From NCBI GenBank assembly GCA_012295275.1, contig CM022671.1, positions 11,253,178-11,317,177 on the forward strand: 64,000 nucleotides of DNA. Reading direction: 5' to 3'. This DNA is from Chrysomallon squamiferum. Taxonomy: Eukaryota > Mollusca > Gastropoda > Neomphalida > Peltospiridae. The translations under genes and the position numbers were made by a program. Positions 38,314-51,060 of this stretch are shown here, piece after piece (the stretch's first letter is position 1; every line of letters starts with the position of its first letter). The notes beneath the pieces are model-generated. The model was not told the origin of the DNA. It made no database searches and saw only the letters and a list, made by a program, of their open reading frames with translations.

Positions 38314-38360
38314 GTGACTCCTCGTGGTTACAAACGTGGACTATAACCGCGAGGAGACAC
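38314..38360. repeat. Second inverted repeat, ACTCCTCG/CGAGGAG
   Basis: GTGACTCCTCGTGGTTAC (38314-38331) pairs with ATAACCGCGAGGAGACAC (38343-38360) at 15 of 18 positions with an 11-base loop. A third related half, GCTACGAGGAGTAAAC, lies at 38228-38243, and CTACGAGGAG recurs at about 40399-40408. Confidence 0.75.
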
Positions 38361-38383
38361 GTCATCAGGTGTTTTTAATAGTG

Positions 38384-38456
38384 CTAACTGAACTGTTAAT
38401 AACTGAACTGTTAGTAACTGAACTGTTAATAACTGAACTGTTAGTAACAGAACTCA
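38384..38456. repeat. Short tandem repeat AACTGAACTGTTARTA
   Basis: Four to five copies of a 16-base unit alternating TTAATA and TTAGTA. Confidence 0.85.
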
Positions 38457-38984
38457 CAGCCAGATCTCATAATTAACTGTACGTATCAGTTACAATTTCA
38501 GTTATAGGGTTTTATTTGCTCATTTTGTTGTTGTTGCAGTTTCTTTTTTCGTTTTTTTTTTCTTTTTTTTATTATAATTATTATTATATTTTTTTGTATG
38601 TGTGTGTCAGTGAATTTATATACGTAAGTATGTATGTATATGTGTGCATGAATATATATTTTTTCTTGCTTTTTTTAATATTTCTTCTTTCTTTCTTTTT
38701 TTCTCTATTTTTCTTCTTCTTCTTTAATTTATTAGACTCGTCACAGGAAAACTAGTGTATTTTAATACGTTAGACATCTTTGGTTGGTTTGTCTTGTAAA
38801 CTATTTATTGAGTTCTGTTCTTTTCTGTATTGTTTTATTCTGTTCTATTTCCAGTCTGCTTCATTTTAGTTTTATTTTGATTTAATTTAATTTGATAACG
38901 TATTTATTGATTTACTTAATTACTGCACTCAGTATTTGTTTTATATTCCAATAGCGTCATTTCATCACTATAATACTAGTTGTA

Positions 38985-39140
38985 TTAGAAGTAGTGTTAG
39001 CAGAAGGAGTTGTAGTAATTGTAGTAGTCGAGATAGTAGAAGAAGTGGCAATAGTTAAAGTAGTAGTAGTAGCAGCAGTAGTAGCAGTGGTGACGGTAAT
39101 ACTAGTAGTAGTAGTTGTTGTTGTTGTTTGTTGTTGTAGC
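38985..39140. repeat. (GTA/GTT)n degenerate trinucleotide repeat
   Basis: AGTAGTAGTAGC and GTTGTTGTT runs; the Val-rich and Thr-rich frames over it reflect the repeat. Confidence 0.85.
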
Positions 39141-39569
39141 AGTAGTTTAATATATTTAATTAGACAATTAATAACACCATTCCACACACAAAAATACATT
39201 TATACTCTCACATACACATACACAAACACACACACACACACGCACGCACGCACACATACCTGGAATTTTATATACAAAAATGATCTGAATTTATATTTAT
39301 ATATTGCATAAATATGAGCTGCTATTAATAATAACAAGTGAGTTTTCAGTTTTGGCACGCAGATTGATATAATGCTGACATATAGCCAGCTAGACCTAAC
39401 TGTGACAAACACTGGAAATGGTTAGACCACAGCCAAAACGTGAGTAAATATTGTCCATCTCACATAAAGAGTTTGTATGTTCAGTAAAATATTTAGCTGC
39501 AAGCTAGAATAGATTTCTATGCTGTGTGTTGATTATTAGCGTAAAAAGTATTGTAAATTATGTTTGATG

Positions 39570-39693
<124 letters not shown>

Positions 39694-41242
39694 TATACAG
39701 ATATTATACATACATACACAAAACAAAAGTTATGCGTACATATTTATAAATATATACATGCATACATATATACATACATACAAACATACATACATATATA
39801 CTTAATAATGCACATACATACACAACATCATAATTAAGAACTACTAGAAAGCAGTTTATTTAAATAAAACACGGTGCTTAATGTTTCTTCTGGGGTTTTT
39901 TAAAGATGACTGAAAGTACAAAGAACTCATACATCATTCACTGCACACGTTTAACGTGTCTGATTTACATGTAGTTTCCCTTCCTTCCTTCTTTCTCTTA
40001 CAATTGTAATTTTCATTTTCATGTTAAAGAATTCGTCGAATAAAAGTAATTATAAATGAATAAATTCATTTATTTCGATTATTGTGTTATCTTTTATCAC
40101 ACAAACAAGCTAACACACATAACTACACAAAACACATATAAACACACAATCATAAAATATTATTTTCCCTAACATAATTTAATATAAGATATTAAAGATA
40201 ATTATGTATATATTTGTGAATGTATGTGTGCAGAAACCTTCTCCATTAAATGAATACAGTGCGTCTGTAATGATAGGAAAGTAGGTAATAAAGAAAGTTT
40301 ACAACTACGAATGGCCCTCACGATTGATATAACGAAACGAAATCAATTTATAATTGTTGTAATGAGCTGTATTTATTGATTTCATAATAAACGTTAAGCT
40401 ACGAGGAGCAACAGTTCAATAGTGTGTTCTTATTTTAATGAGTCAAATGTTACCGAGCGTGAACTACAGTCTTTATGATGAAACAGTGGAAATAATCACA
40501 GAACGAATGAGTAAATGTCATTTAAGCCTTCATTCATTCTAGCCATTTTTCTTAATTTTTCACACGCATACAAAAGTAAACAAATGTTAGATAATTATCT
40601 GTTTAACAACATGTAAACTGTTTATAATGCGATTGTTGAAACTCTTTGGCGTAAGCAGGGTAAAGACATTTATAGAAAACATGTAAACAAAATAGCACGT
40701 TGGTAAACAAAATATTTGCGGTGAGAACACAAGTGTTTTTAAATATCCAAATTATGAGGGTTCACGTGTGTTTTAAATTTCCTCTCCTCCAAATTCTCCC
40801 TTCTTAAAAACACTGAACTCGATCTAACAGAACAAGGGAAGTAGCTCGGGATATTCAGTATCTCATTTGTCAACTTGGAAAGGTTCAGATACGGTACAAA
40901 ACTGACAACGATTTGAGAATTAGATTCCTGCGGGCATTATGCCTTGATACTATAGCCTGCGCTCGAGGTCACACGTCACAAGTTTCTAATTCACTTCGTT
41001 AGTGGTCATATACGAACGGGAAAGAGCAGGCTATGACTGACGTTTTGACCGTATAGCAGACGGTTCCCATAATTCCCTAATGAATGGATTGTAACTGGCG
41101 TGTATATTTGTGTGCGGTGTGTTTCTTAAGAGAGTACTAACTTAGCGAAGAGTGGCGAAAATTTGCTGTTGATGAATTGTGGATATTTCATGGATTCTGT
41201 GATGCTGAAGGGTAGTTAGCTACCCCACTGGAATTCTTAGTG

Positions 41243-41285
41243 ATGAAAATGGAAAGAACAGAAAGCACGGCAGACCTGCAGTCGG
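41243..41285 (+). CDS. Possible alternative or orphan first exon
   Basis: ATG at 41243 opens MKMERTESTADLQS and reaches a phase-1 donor (TCGG-GTATAG) after 43 bases. It sits at the end of a unique, GC-richer 500-base stretch (40760-41290) like those before gene A and gene B. The phase matches exon 2 of gene B at 51798, so it could be an upstream alternative first exon (splicing would give a DARAEKK junction) or the start of a gene whose other exons I cannot see. Short and unproven. Confidence 0.25.
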
Positions 41286-41673
41286 GTATAGATTGTTTTT
41301 ATATTTTTCTTTTTAATAAACCGCTTAGCGTATAGTTGCTAATTCATTTATATACTGTGCTTAGTGATGTGGAGAGCCTAACAAAGGCGTGAGGCAGTAA
41401 TAAACTGTAACGAATAGCTAAGGCAGGGAGGTTTCGTAAGGTGAATATTGTCATACTTACATAACTGTCTTAAGGAAGTTTGAAATGTTTTGTTTCCTTT
41501 GTACTGTTAAGTGAAAAGGAAAGTAAGTAAACGATATAAAAGGATACTAAGTGAAGAAAAATTACGAGAGTTTACTTTTGTTGATTTAAATATCGGTATC
41601 TCCCTGCTCTGAATTTAGTAAATAATCATAGTTCATAAATTAGTATACAGCGTACTGTTAATTTTACAATATT

Positions 41674-41677
<4 letters not shown>

Positions 41678-41749
<72 letters not shown>
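41678..41749. repeat. (CT)n microsatellite
   Basis: About 72 bases of CT. Confidence 0.97.
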
Positions 41750-41752
<3 letters not shown>

Positions 41753-42023
41753 TTATCTCTACCTCGGTAATATAACAATTATATTTTTTTTATTATCTCA
41801 CATTGTTTTACTATTTTTGTCTCTATTCTCTTTTTGCACAACACTGGATTCTTTGTTCGAATGTGTATTTTAAATATTTAAAAAGAGCGAGTGAGTAATA
41901 CACCTTTGTTAAATAACGTGTTACAATGACAGCCTTTTTTTTTTCTTTTTTCCATTGATACTCATTTCCTAAGATAACAATTAAATAATAATAATTATAT
42001 GCACTGCTGAAATGAACATGAAG

Positions 42024-42248
42024 TCAAACACCAGCTGAGAAGGTGAAGTGGGGTAAAATACGTCGTGTTTGAAATAAAACAGACTGATTAGGCCGAGGAC
42101 GTGGTGGACGCCGTGGACGGTGGTGGCTGACACCACTGTTAATCAGTCTGCTGTGCTGCATCTCGCCTCGCAGACGTAAACTTTCCACACACTCGTGTTT
42201 GTCTTCTTCTTCGTGTAGAAACGTATCAGATCTCTCAGGTCCCCATCC
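42024..42248 (-). CDS. Possible terminal exon of an unidentified minus-strand gene
   Basis: On the minus strand, TTTGTTTCTCACGTGTTGTTAG precedes a frame open for 74 codons to TGA at 42024. It reads GWGPERSDTFLHEEEDKHE, then CVESLRLRGEMQHS, then a Pro/Arg-rich stretch (HHRPRRPPRPRPNQ) and HFTFSAGV. The GC content is well above the surroundings. A second frame (DGDLRDLIRFYTKKK ... CSTAD) is open for 35 codons from the same acceptor, so the correct frame is uncertain. A candidate 34-base upstream exon with both splice signals lies at 43573-43606. Family unknown. AATAAA (minus) lies near 41790. Confidence 0.35.
   Translation of the reverse strand, partial: GWGPERSDTFLHEEEDKHECVESLRLRGEMQHSRLINSGVSHHRPRRPPRPRPNQSVLFQTRRILPHFTFSAGV
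42080..42150. repeat. GC-rich nested inverted repeat
   Basis: CAGACTGATTA (42080-42090) is perfectly complementary to TAATCAGTCTG (42140-42150). Inside, GTGGTG (42120-42125) pairs with CACCAC (42131-42136). The 71-base span could fold as a long-stemmed structure. It overlaps the candidate exon at 42024-42248. Confidence 0.75.
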
Positions 42249-43143
42249 CTAACAACACGTGAGAAACAAATCACAGTGTTATTTAACTTGCATCATGCGA
42301 AAAAAAAAGAAAAAAAAAAAAAAATGTTCCCACAGAAATGATAATTGTGCGTTGTAACATGCGGCCTGTAAAAAGGGTAAAGCAATCTGAAAACGCCTGG
42401 TGTTGTAAAATATTCTGGAAACGTGTCTCTCAAAATGTGGTATACATTAATTTCTTAGTTAGAATGTCCTTACAGATTAACTGTAATGTGCATTATTTTC
42501 ACTAATTTCACACACTGGGATCATTTCAGATATTAAAGATTACGTGTGCTTTGTCTGATCTTTAAACTTTCTTAGATTACAATTACAGTTCTAAAGGTTA
42601 TGTTAATTACGACTACACGACTTAATTATGCCACATCGTTGAAGATTAAACGATTATCATTACTGATTTATTTTTCATTTTTTATAGCTTTCTTTAGAAC
42701 AAGCTTTATAACTTTAGAAAACTCGTGTTGCGTTCTATTTTTAGAATTATAAAACGTTAAGTTTTAAAAGCAAGTTAGAATAAAACGTATACTGATGAAT
42801 GGACATAAGTGTGTTTTGTTCGGTTGCTAGTAGTAATTCGTGTGTTTTGTGACTGGATATACAGTTACTGTTCATAGAACCCACACATCGACCCGAGTTA
42901 TTTCTGTGGTTGGTTTCTTTTGTGTGTTACTGTAATGAAGTAAGCTTTGAACAAGTAATGTGGACCTGTATGTCTAGGTGACGTCTTACAGTAACCATCA
43001 GCGATATTTTTAAAATAATGTCTTCACCTCAGTAGCAGATTTCTTTACATATTATTAACGTGTGATGGATTATAAATATATATATTTTGTAATATATACA
43101 TGTTTACGTGTATATATGATGTATTTGTGTATCGTTTGTATGT

Positions 43144-43188
<45 letters not shown>

Positions 43189-44434
43189 ATGGGATATTTT
43201 CGTTTATTGGAGGATATATATAAATTTATACAATATATTATAAGTTTGTTTGAATTTGCAACGTAGTATGTATTCATGTCAGTTCATGGTTGTAACAGTA
43301 TGTTATTTCTTCACTTAAAAACAACTGCTGCATACACGAAATCAGTAAATAATTATATATATTGTTACTTATAAATATATACGTTTCATTCACTAAAACA
43401 ATATTTACGGAAGTAATTCACATTTATCGTTTCCCTTTCCTTAACTGGCTGCATTGTTTCCACACATTGTTACGTGTTTCCTTGTGCGTGTGTCTCTGTT
43501 GTCTCCATGGTGTGTTACGAGAGCTGACAGAAACTGTCAGCGATTAGCCAGTTAGCTGCATCAACACCTCACCTGCTGCAGTTTATAATCAGCAGCGGAC
43601 CCAACACTGCTAACAGGAGTGTGTAAATATCGTGGTAGATTTTACTTAAGTATGATAAATTATATTTTTAAAAACCTATATGGCTTGTCCCAAGATAAAT
43701 AAATCATATCCGAAAAATCTTCTTTTTTTTTTCGTTCGTTTTATATCATTTTATATATAATAATGAACATCTAAATTTCATTTAAAAAAAAAAAAAAAAG
43801 AAATAACAACATCTATTCTTCTGTAAAAAAAAAAAAATCTCTAAAAATGCACACACGCACGCACGCACGCACGCACGCACGCACACACACACATTCATTG
43901 AGAATTTCTGATTATGTCGCATAAACAATGTTGATGTTTAGTCTCGCTAGCTGGTGCAAGTAGTCAGATGTGAGTGTTACTTGACCGGTGTTAGTAAGTC
44001 GACACAACAACGAGTAAGTAACTAGCACGTGGGTTCGGTGTTAATGTTTATGCATTCTTCCATTAGTCGCTGTGAACCCATTAAGTACAGAGATTATAAC
44101 AATTACCTGTTTGTTGTTACAGCCAGACAACCAACATGTAGATAATCGACAGGCATGACGTCAGAATTGTTGTTCTCTCTAACATGTACATGTATTCAAC
44201 TATATATTCAAAATTTATAATATACATTGAAAGAATATATTTAAGTTAAACGAAACTAATTACTAGTTACTACCACTACTTTTATTACTATATATAGTAT
44301 TACTACGATCTTTAATTAGTATTAATAATATACGCAAACAGATATGTATATATTTTAATTTAAAGAAAATAAATATAATTATGATTTCCACTATTTTTTT
44401 TTTTTATATATAAATTAATATTACAGCTGGTAGT

Positions 44435-44470
<36 letters not shown>

Positions 44471-44635
44471 GAACATACGATTAAAGATTTGTTCAATTCT
44501 TTATTTTTACTCTTTTTTATAATTCTTTATTTCTTTTAATTTAAAAATGAATTTCAGTATGACAAATAAATTAAATAATTATTAGTTTTAATTATTAAGT
44601 ATTTTTACTTTATAGAATGTATATGTCACATATTT

Positions 44636-44638
<3 letters not shown>

Positions 44639-44729
<91 letters not shown>
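44639..44729. repeat. (CT)n microsatellite
   Basis: About 90 bases of CT. Confidence 0.97.
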
Positions 44730-44734
<5 letters not shown>

Positions 44735-45099
44735 ATATATATGCAAAATATGTGTATGTAAATAAGAGAGATAAAACGGCTGAAGAAATATTGAATAACA
44801 AGATATTATATAAAGAGATGATATTAAAAATCGCGAAGATTAAAAGGTTTAATAAATCTACCGTTTCAATAAATCTCATATGATTAACTAAATTAGTGAT
44901 TAGAAATTAACTTAGGGCTATTTTAATGTCACGAATGCTGCAGGATGTAATTAAAAAGGAACGCTCGCATCAAAGGCGCCTTCTTTACTTGTATAACCTC
45001 TAAAGTGTTTAATTAATGTGTGTGTGTGTGTGTGTCTATGTATGCATGTTGTTGTGTATGAATCTATGGATATCAATATTTTTCAGAATGCCATTAATA

Positions 45100-45290
45100 C
45101 ATATGCTTGTATGTATGTGTGTATGTATGTATCTGTGTATAAATGTATCTGTGTATAAGTGTATGCATGTATACAGTTATGCATGTATGCCTGTATCTGT
45201 GTATGTATGCATGTATGCATGTATGAATGTATGAATGTATGTATGTATGTATGTATGTATGTATGTATATGTGTATGTATGAATGAATGT
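45100..45290. repeat. (TATG)n degenerate tract
   Basis: TATG, TGTA and TGCA tetranucleotides over about 190 bases, purest at 45235-45270. Confidence 0.9.
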
Positions 45291-46171
45291 ATTTGTATGC
45301 ATATTATTCTTAATGTACGTAAATATCCATGTTCATTTACGTATAAATGTATGTCTCTTATTTATTTATTTATATTATTTTTTAGTCACTGTGTTAGTAT
45401 CTAAAATTACTAAACTACATCAGATTACGAATACAAAATAGATGTAAAGTATATTACTTGCTTACTCTGCAAGAAACGCAGTAATTTCCATGAGAGTATT
45501 CAGTAGTATTGTTACAGTGCCTCTGGCAAAAACAGAATATTCAAATATTTATACATCTAAACTACAGCCCGTTCTGAGAGTCTGATCAATTTACAACAGG
45601 TAGTTTTTTTTTGTTTTGTTTTTTTTTTTGCTCTTTTCTTATTGGTAAACTCTTCTTTCATGCTAATAAAGTATTCGACTGCACCCTTTCCATATTTGAT
45701 AAGCGATGCAAACTGTTATATAAATTATTAATTTTCTTATTACCTGATACTTAAAATAATTTATATAAATATTTATGAGATATGCCAACAAGTAAAGGTA
45801 CTAGTTCAAATCAGTTTTGCAGTTCACAAATACTGCACGAAAAAACGAATGACATTGAAGAGTGTTTTACTACAGAATTTAAATGAAATATCTAAAAAAA
45901 CCAAAACGTGGATGACAGAGTTTACTGATTGGAGATAATATTGCTAAACTGAAGTCTGGTGTACATTTTGTGTGTCCTGACAGCCTCGAACTTCATCATA
46001 ATATCTCGAAAAGGTGCGAAATTTTCCGTTTGAATGAAATATCAGCTAATGAATTTATTTGTTTCCTGTTCCTGTGTTCATTTCATTTAATTATAATAAT
46101 CAATTAAAATATTTATTTTTGTTTTGATTTTCTTTATGCTTCTTTCTTTTTCTGTTCTTTTTTTAATCTCT

Positions 46172-46172
<1 letters not shown>

Positions 46173-46208
<36 letters not shown>
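46173..46208. repeat. Poly-T tract
   Basis: About 36 consecutive T. Confidence 0.95.
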
Positions 46209-46211
<3 letters not shown>

Positions 46212-48260
46212 TTTTTTATATATATATATATTAATGTGTGTTCGTTTTATTATTTTGATTAATTATATTTACTTTTTATTTTATTTTATTTTTTTTATTT
46301 TTTTTTAATACATTGTTATTAATAATTTAATACATATCGATTCGTTGTTGCAATTTATAATTTTGTCTGACATTTTTTATTTTATTTTTATTTTTTATTT
46401 TTTATTATTATTATTTATTAATTATTATTTATAATGTAATATTTGCATGTGTATAGCGTCATTAATATACATGTATAAAAACGATCTTAGTTTATGTTCA
46501 TAGTTATTCCTAATGTTGATGACGTTCACTATTACTAAGGCCGTCTTGTTCTGAAGGTTAGCTGCTAATCTAAGGGAAATAACTACACCGGCATAATTCC
46601 TCCTCACGTACACCATTAATATTTTACATACGAACTGAAGAATGTGGACACGCTAGGAATGTGACTTTACAATGTGACCTTTAATGATTATTACAGTTTC
46701 ATTTTATATAAGAAAAGAAATCATCTCACTTTCTGTCACACGCCCTCAATATAATACACGGTAATGAGGACATTTAAATAAAAAAAAAAACCATTTGTGA
46801 AGTAGGCAGAGGTATTTCACTATACAGCAGTTTAATTTTTTTTTTTTTTTTTTTTTTTAAATCATATTGTTAGAAGTTATGAATTAATATACACATACAC
46901 ACCCTATTGTGACAATAGTCGTTTCTAAATTAATTGAGATGTTCATTACTTATTAAGGTACAAACATAAACTTCAGTGTTTGTATAGGAATGTGTGGAAT
47001 GCGTACATAACAGAGAAGTTACGTTCAACTTTATGCACTGTTTTTAAATATATTTTCAATGTAACTATTTCTGACTTTGACGATTAAAATGAAATTTTAT
47101 CTTGTAGGATAACGTCCTTAAGATTACTGAGTCTTGACACGATTCCTGTTTGAAAGAAGTTAAAAATAAAACAGATAGTGGAAAGCTTAGTTTATCTTAT
47201 TTGTCTGACATTCTGACTTATTTCACATAGTAGCATTACTTTTGTTGCTGAATCACAGTATTAAATATTTTATGATAATTTTACAAATATTTAAAAAAAA
47301 AAATAATAATAATAATAATAAAAAAAAATTAGATACATTTTTTTCCCCCTAATAAATCTCTTTCCAAGTAAACTGTTCATCTATGCCTAGTCGTGCTTTG
47401 AATATTAACAGAATACACAACGGAAAATGTATTAATATGTCGATTCAAAAAAAAAATCACTTTTATTACCCTGTCTGAAATGCATCGTCATCTAAGTATG
47501 AAATGTTGTTTTAGTTTACCTAACATCAAGTTACCACTAAACACTAAGATCCTATCTCCTGCATACATGATTCATCACCATGCCTTATGCACTAAAACCT
47601 GATTCACCTTCACCTGGTGGGCTAGTAATTGTAAACATGATCTTATTTCATGATCTAAAAAGTAGCCTGCGTTGACGAATGACCTGAACAATGTTGTCCC
47701 GTTCACGTTTCAGCGCACTTCAACGTTTCACTTGACATGCGTGGTATGTTTGTAAACTGAGGAGTGACATAAAGAAACGTTAGCATGACCTCAGCGCGCT
47801 GCCAGGCTATTCTAGCACAATTACTAGACTGATAACAAACATCTGAAATAATCTACACCAAGAGTTGATGATCGATCGATCGCTGATGGTAGAAATGAAG
47901 CCATCGGTGGGGGGAAAAAAACTTTTCAAAGATTAAATAGGAAACACAGAGTAATGTTTCGCGCCTTTTTGGTGGCTATCTTTGTCTCTTCAGTAGTGTA
48001 CATTCTGAAAACAGATCGATATTCCTCTCGTCTGAATCCGCCATTTTGATTTTATCTCACAATGGGTGATCGTGGCGTTCTAGTAAGGATTACGATTGGC
48101 CCTTAACCCAACGAATTTGCAGTAGACTGTCGTCTAAATTACGATCTGAGCAGACGACACCTCTAAGCAAACGAGAACGACTTGGAGGCCAATTTATATG
48201 TGGTGTCCGGCTCTACAGTGCTGTCTGTATGAACGCGATCGATATCGTTCGCTCTATTAA

Positions 48261-48268
48261 TGACGTCA
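48261..48268. promoter_or_regulatory. CRE palindrome upstream of gene B
   Basis: Perfect TGACGTCA, the CREB/ATF consensus, 195 bases before the gene B ATG, in a CpG-containing unique region. A near-palindrome GCGATCGATATCGTTCGC lies just upstream (about 48235-48252). Confidence 0.5.
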
Positions 48269-48462
48269 TTCCGCTGCCGACACTGACTTGTGAATAGGCA
48301 AATAATGTTTCTATTCTAATGGCGCACTAATTCAATGAAGAAAAACACTGTTAGCAATATCTGGGATACTGAAGATTTTTACACCTGATAATTTAGGTTT
48401 GATATGCTGAAGTAACGATTCAGCGAATTAGTTGGCTAGCAGAGGCAATTTATTCGTCAAAG

Positions 48463-48535
48463 ATGGCAGACACTTCGAGATTAAGCGAAACGGAACCAAT
48501 GACGGGACAGTCATCGCAGCGAGGCAGACGAAGCA
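48463..48535 (+). CDS. Gene B exon 1: two-pass membrane protein, N-terminal tail
   Basis: ATG at 48463 (context TCAAAGATGG) encodes MADTSRLSETEPMTGQ, then SSQRGRRS, ending in a phase-1 donor (AGC-A-GTAAGT). Joined to 51798-51893 and 52152-52321 it gives 112 residues: a short polar tail with a basic RGRR patch, a Cys/Lys cluster (KKCLGRKCC), membrane segment one at about 38-62, a Gly-rich loop, membrane segment two at about 72-93, and a charged tail. It is paralogous to gene A (20237-27311), with the same exon count, intron phases, FIALP-G-I junction and loop length. No known family is recognised; function unknown. The polar tail is shorter than in gene A and not acidic overall. Confidence 0.8.
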
Positions 48536-49676
48536 GTAAGTGTTTGTATCAGCTGTTTAAAGAACAAAGAGAATGAAATGTTTAAGAAATCGGTTTGCAA
48601 GATCTAATTTATTTATATATATTTTTATTATTTGTCTGATCTGTTTTTCTTTCTTTGCATTTTTTTCTCTCTCTCATACATATACATATGCATCTATATG
48701 CATACATACAAATAACTGACAGGTATAATTAAGAAATATGCAGTTATATTCATTTGTTTACTCTTCTCTGTGTAAACCCATTTTCATACCTATAATACTA
48801 TACTTGTTTATTTAATAGAACTGAACTGTCATTATATGTTAGAAACATTTCTGTTATTGTTTATCCAGTAAGACGCTCAGCTAGTTATCTGTATTACTTT
48901 TATTTCTTTTTTCTACGTTTTATTATCTTTTCATTCTGGTTTGTATTAAAATGAAGACTGAAACTTAAATTCTAAAGCCATGTTTTATCAACCAGTTCAA
49001 AAAATACCTTTTATATCATAAGAGAATCCAGAGATGTAAACCAGAATTTTAATTTTATATTATATTAATTTTTATATTACTTGTGACTAAATTTTCATAG
49101 CAAACACTGTGTAGTTTAAAATTTCATAGAAAAAAACAAAACAAATTATACTGGTGTTGGTATTTTTGACCATATACAGTATTAAACCGGTAAAAATATT
49201 AGTTTATTTAATAATTACTCTTATATTATTATAATTTTTATTATTTATTTATTTATTTATTTTTTATTTTATTTTATTTTATTTTATTTAAATTTATTTT
49301 AATTATTTGTCTTTTTTACCGCCAGTAATTGTGAAACTGAAATCTGTGTTTGATAACTAATTCATTCGCAAAGTGACTATTTTTCTGTCCCGTTTATTTT
49401 TGTTTTTTGTTTTTTAGGTTTTATTGTTATTATTATTTCTTATTATTATATATTTTTTAATCTGAATACGATGCCACGACCTAATAAAAACAAATCTTTT
49501 ATAAAGAATAACGTACACAATTTTCTATATGAAATAATTTATAAAAAAATTCAAGTAAAGAAAAACTGAAACCGTTCAGAATACATAATGTCAGGTTTTA
49601 TGGTTTTGATGTAAACAGCACTATCCTATATGAATCTATATTATTGTCCATCAGTCAATATATCTCATATCCATAA

Positions 49677-49913
49677 TTATTTACTAGTCGCCATATTTAA
49701 TAACGCGAGACTTGTAGATTTGGACCTGCATATGTTGAGTGTTATGAGATTGGCACAGAACTGGACAAGGCTTGCTCTCTTAAAATCGATTGTCCGTTGA
49801 AGTGCCTTACACACAGAGCATGAAACGTAGTAAGTGTCACTGCGGGAAGAATTCTCGTTCATTTGTAAATGAAAGATACTACTACTCTCTCGGCTGGAAC
49901 GCGTGGGTTTCAC
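49677..49913 (-). CDS. Unassigned small open frame in gene B intron 1
   Basis: Seventy-eight codons on the minus strand, with mixed composition and a CSVCKALQRTIDFKRASL segment that looks protein-like. No splice partner, promoter or domain is seen. The plus strand of the same stretch is also open for about 35 codons, so this may be a relic of a mobile element. Confidence 0.15.
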   Translation of the reverse strand: MKPTRSSRESSSIFHLQMNENSSRSDTYYVSCSVCKALQRTIDFKRASLVQFCANLITLNICRSKSTSLALLNMATSK

Positions 49914-50844
49914 AATATTGCTTGCTGCTTTGCAGATGACGACTTGTTAGTTTGTTCTAATTAGAATTCGATAGATTATGTTGTGTTTAGATGGGCGATT
50001 ACCATGTAGGCAAGGCAGGACATTGCGAGGTGAATCTGCCTTGGGCGTCAGTCCTAGAAAACAGTCTAAATAGTGTTACTGTTAATGATGTCAGAAAAGA
50101 ATTAGTATAATAAGAAAGCACCATGTGCTGGATGTTAATGTGTTATCTAACTAGCGGTGGTTTGAATTTTGGCGTTACTTGAAAAATAGCATCATCACTT
50201 TTACATAACTTATAGACTTTAATGGCAGCGGGATTAAAATAAAAACAGCAATGTTCACATTAATAAAATATAATTAGAATAATAGCGCCATTCTAATATT
50301 AAATAGCTGTACTGTATCTAAAAATGAGGTTATATTTAGAATATCTTAACATATATCAAGAGGAAGAAGTTACACTTTTCTTTTCAAGTACTGATCTAGC
50401 TTATTTTCGAGATATCAACATGCGTATGCTTTTATCCCTACCATTAATGAGAAATGATTCATTAAATTAATTGAATAAAAATAATATATATATTAAATTC
50501 ATACTGTCTGAAGTGCGTCTATCAAGTTTTCCACATATTATAATTTATAAAGATACATATTTATTGGAAATAGGCTAATCTATGATGCTGCCGAGTTAGT
50601 TACACAAATGAGAAGTTATCACAACATCATATGTAATAATTATTATTCTGGGCGAAGTGGAACTGTATGTCATGTTTTCTCTAGAGTAGTGATTGATATC
50701 GACCCGGGGATCGGTGGACTGGACTGTCCAAGGTGAGGGGTGTGTCGATCAATATCTAAGATAGATAAAGGTTCAAAAGGGGGAATATGCACTGTGAGGG
50801 AATAGACAAATAAAGGTGAAACGAATTTTTTTCGAGAATCAGTA

Positions 50845-51060
50845 ATGAAGCAGATTTTTATTATTGACTGGATATTTATTTGTTTATTAATGTTACATGC
50901 TTGGGCGGCAATGACAGATCAAGGAAGCCACGAAAAGGTCGATGGTTTAAAAGGCAGCCGACCTCAACTCCACATACATCTATTTACCAGAGATTTCTTG
51001 TACGCAACATCTGACGTCAGTAACACAAAATATACACGGTTTTCTTGTAACTATGGGTGA
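50845..51060 (+). CDS. Small open frame with a signal-peptide-like start
   Basis: Seventy-one codons. The first 24 residues (MKQIFIIDWIFICLLMLHAW, then AAMT) have a charged start, hydrophobic core and small-residue end, like a secretory signal. The remainder is polar, with few cysteines and no dibasic processing sites. It lies in gene B intron 1 on the same strand. No homologue is recognised; short hydrophobic frames arise by chance in AT-rich DNA. Confidence 0.2.
   Translation: MKQIFIIDWIFICLLMLHAWAAMTDQGSHEKVDGLKGSRPQLHIHLFTRDFLYATSDVSNTKYTRFSCNYG

Larger units (their letters stand above)
41286..48462. other. Mostly noncoding region before gene B
   Basis: Apart from the candidate exons at 42024-42248 and 43573-43606, it contains (GT)n (43147-43188), CGCA/CA repeats (43852-43892), (CA)n (44436-44469), (CT)n (44639-44729), a long TATG/TGTA tract (45018-45290), and poly-T (46173-46208 and about 46837-46858). 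From about 47640 to 48462 the sequence is unique, GC-richer and CpG-containing, and is the likely gene B promoter. Confidence 0.5.
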
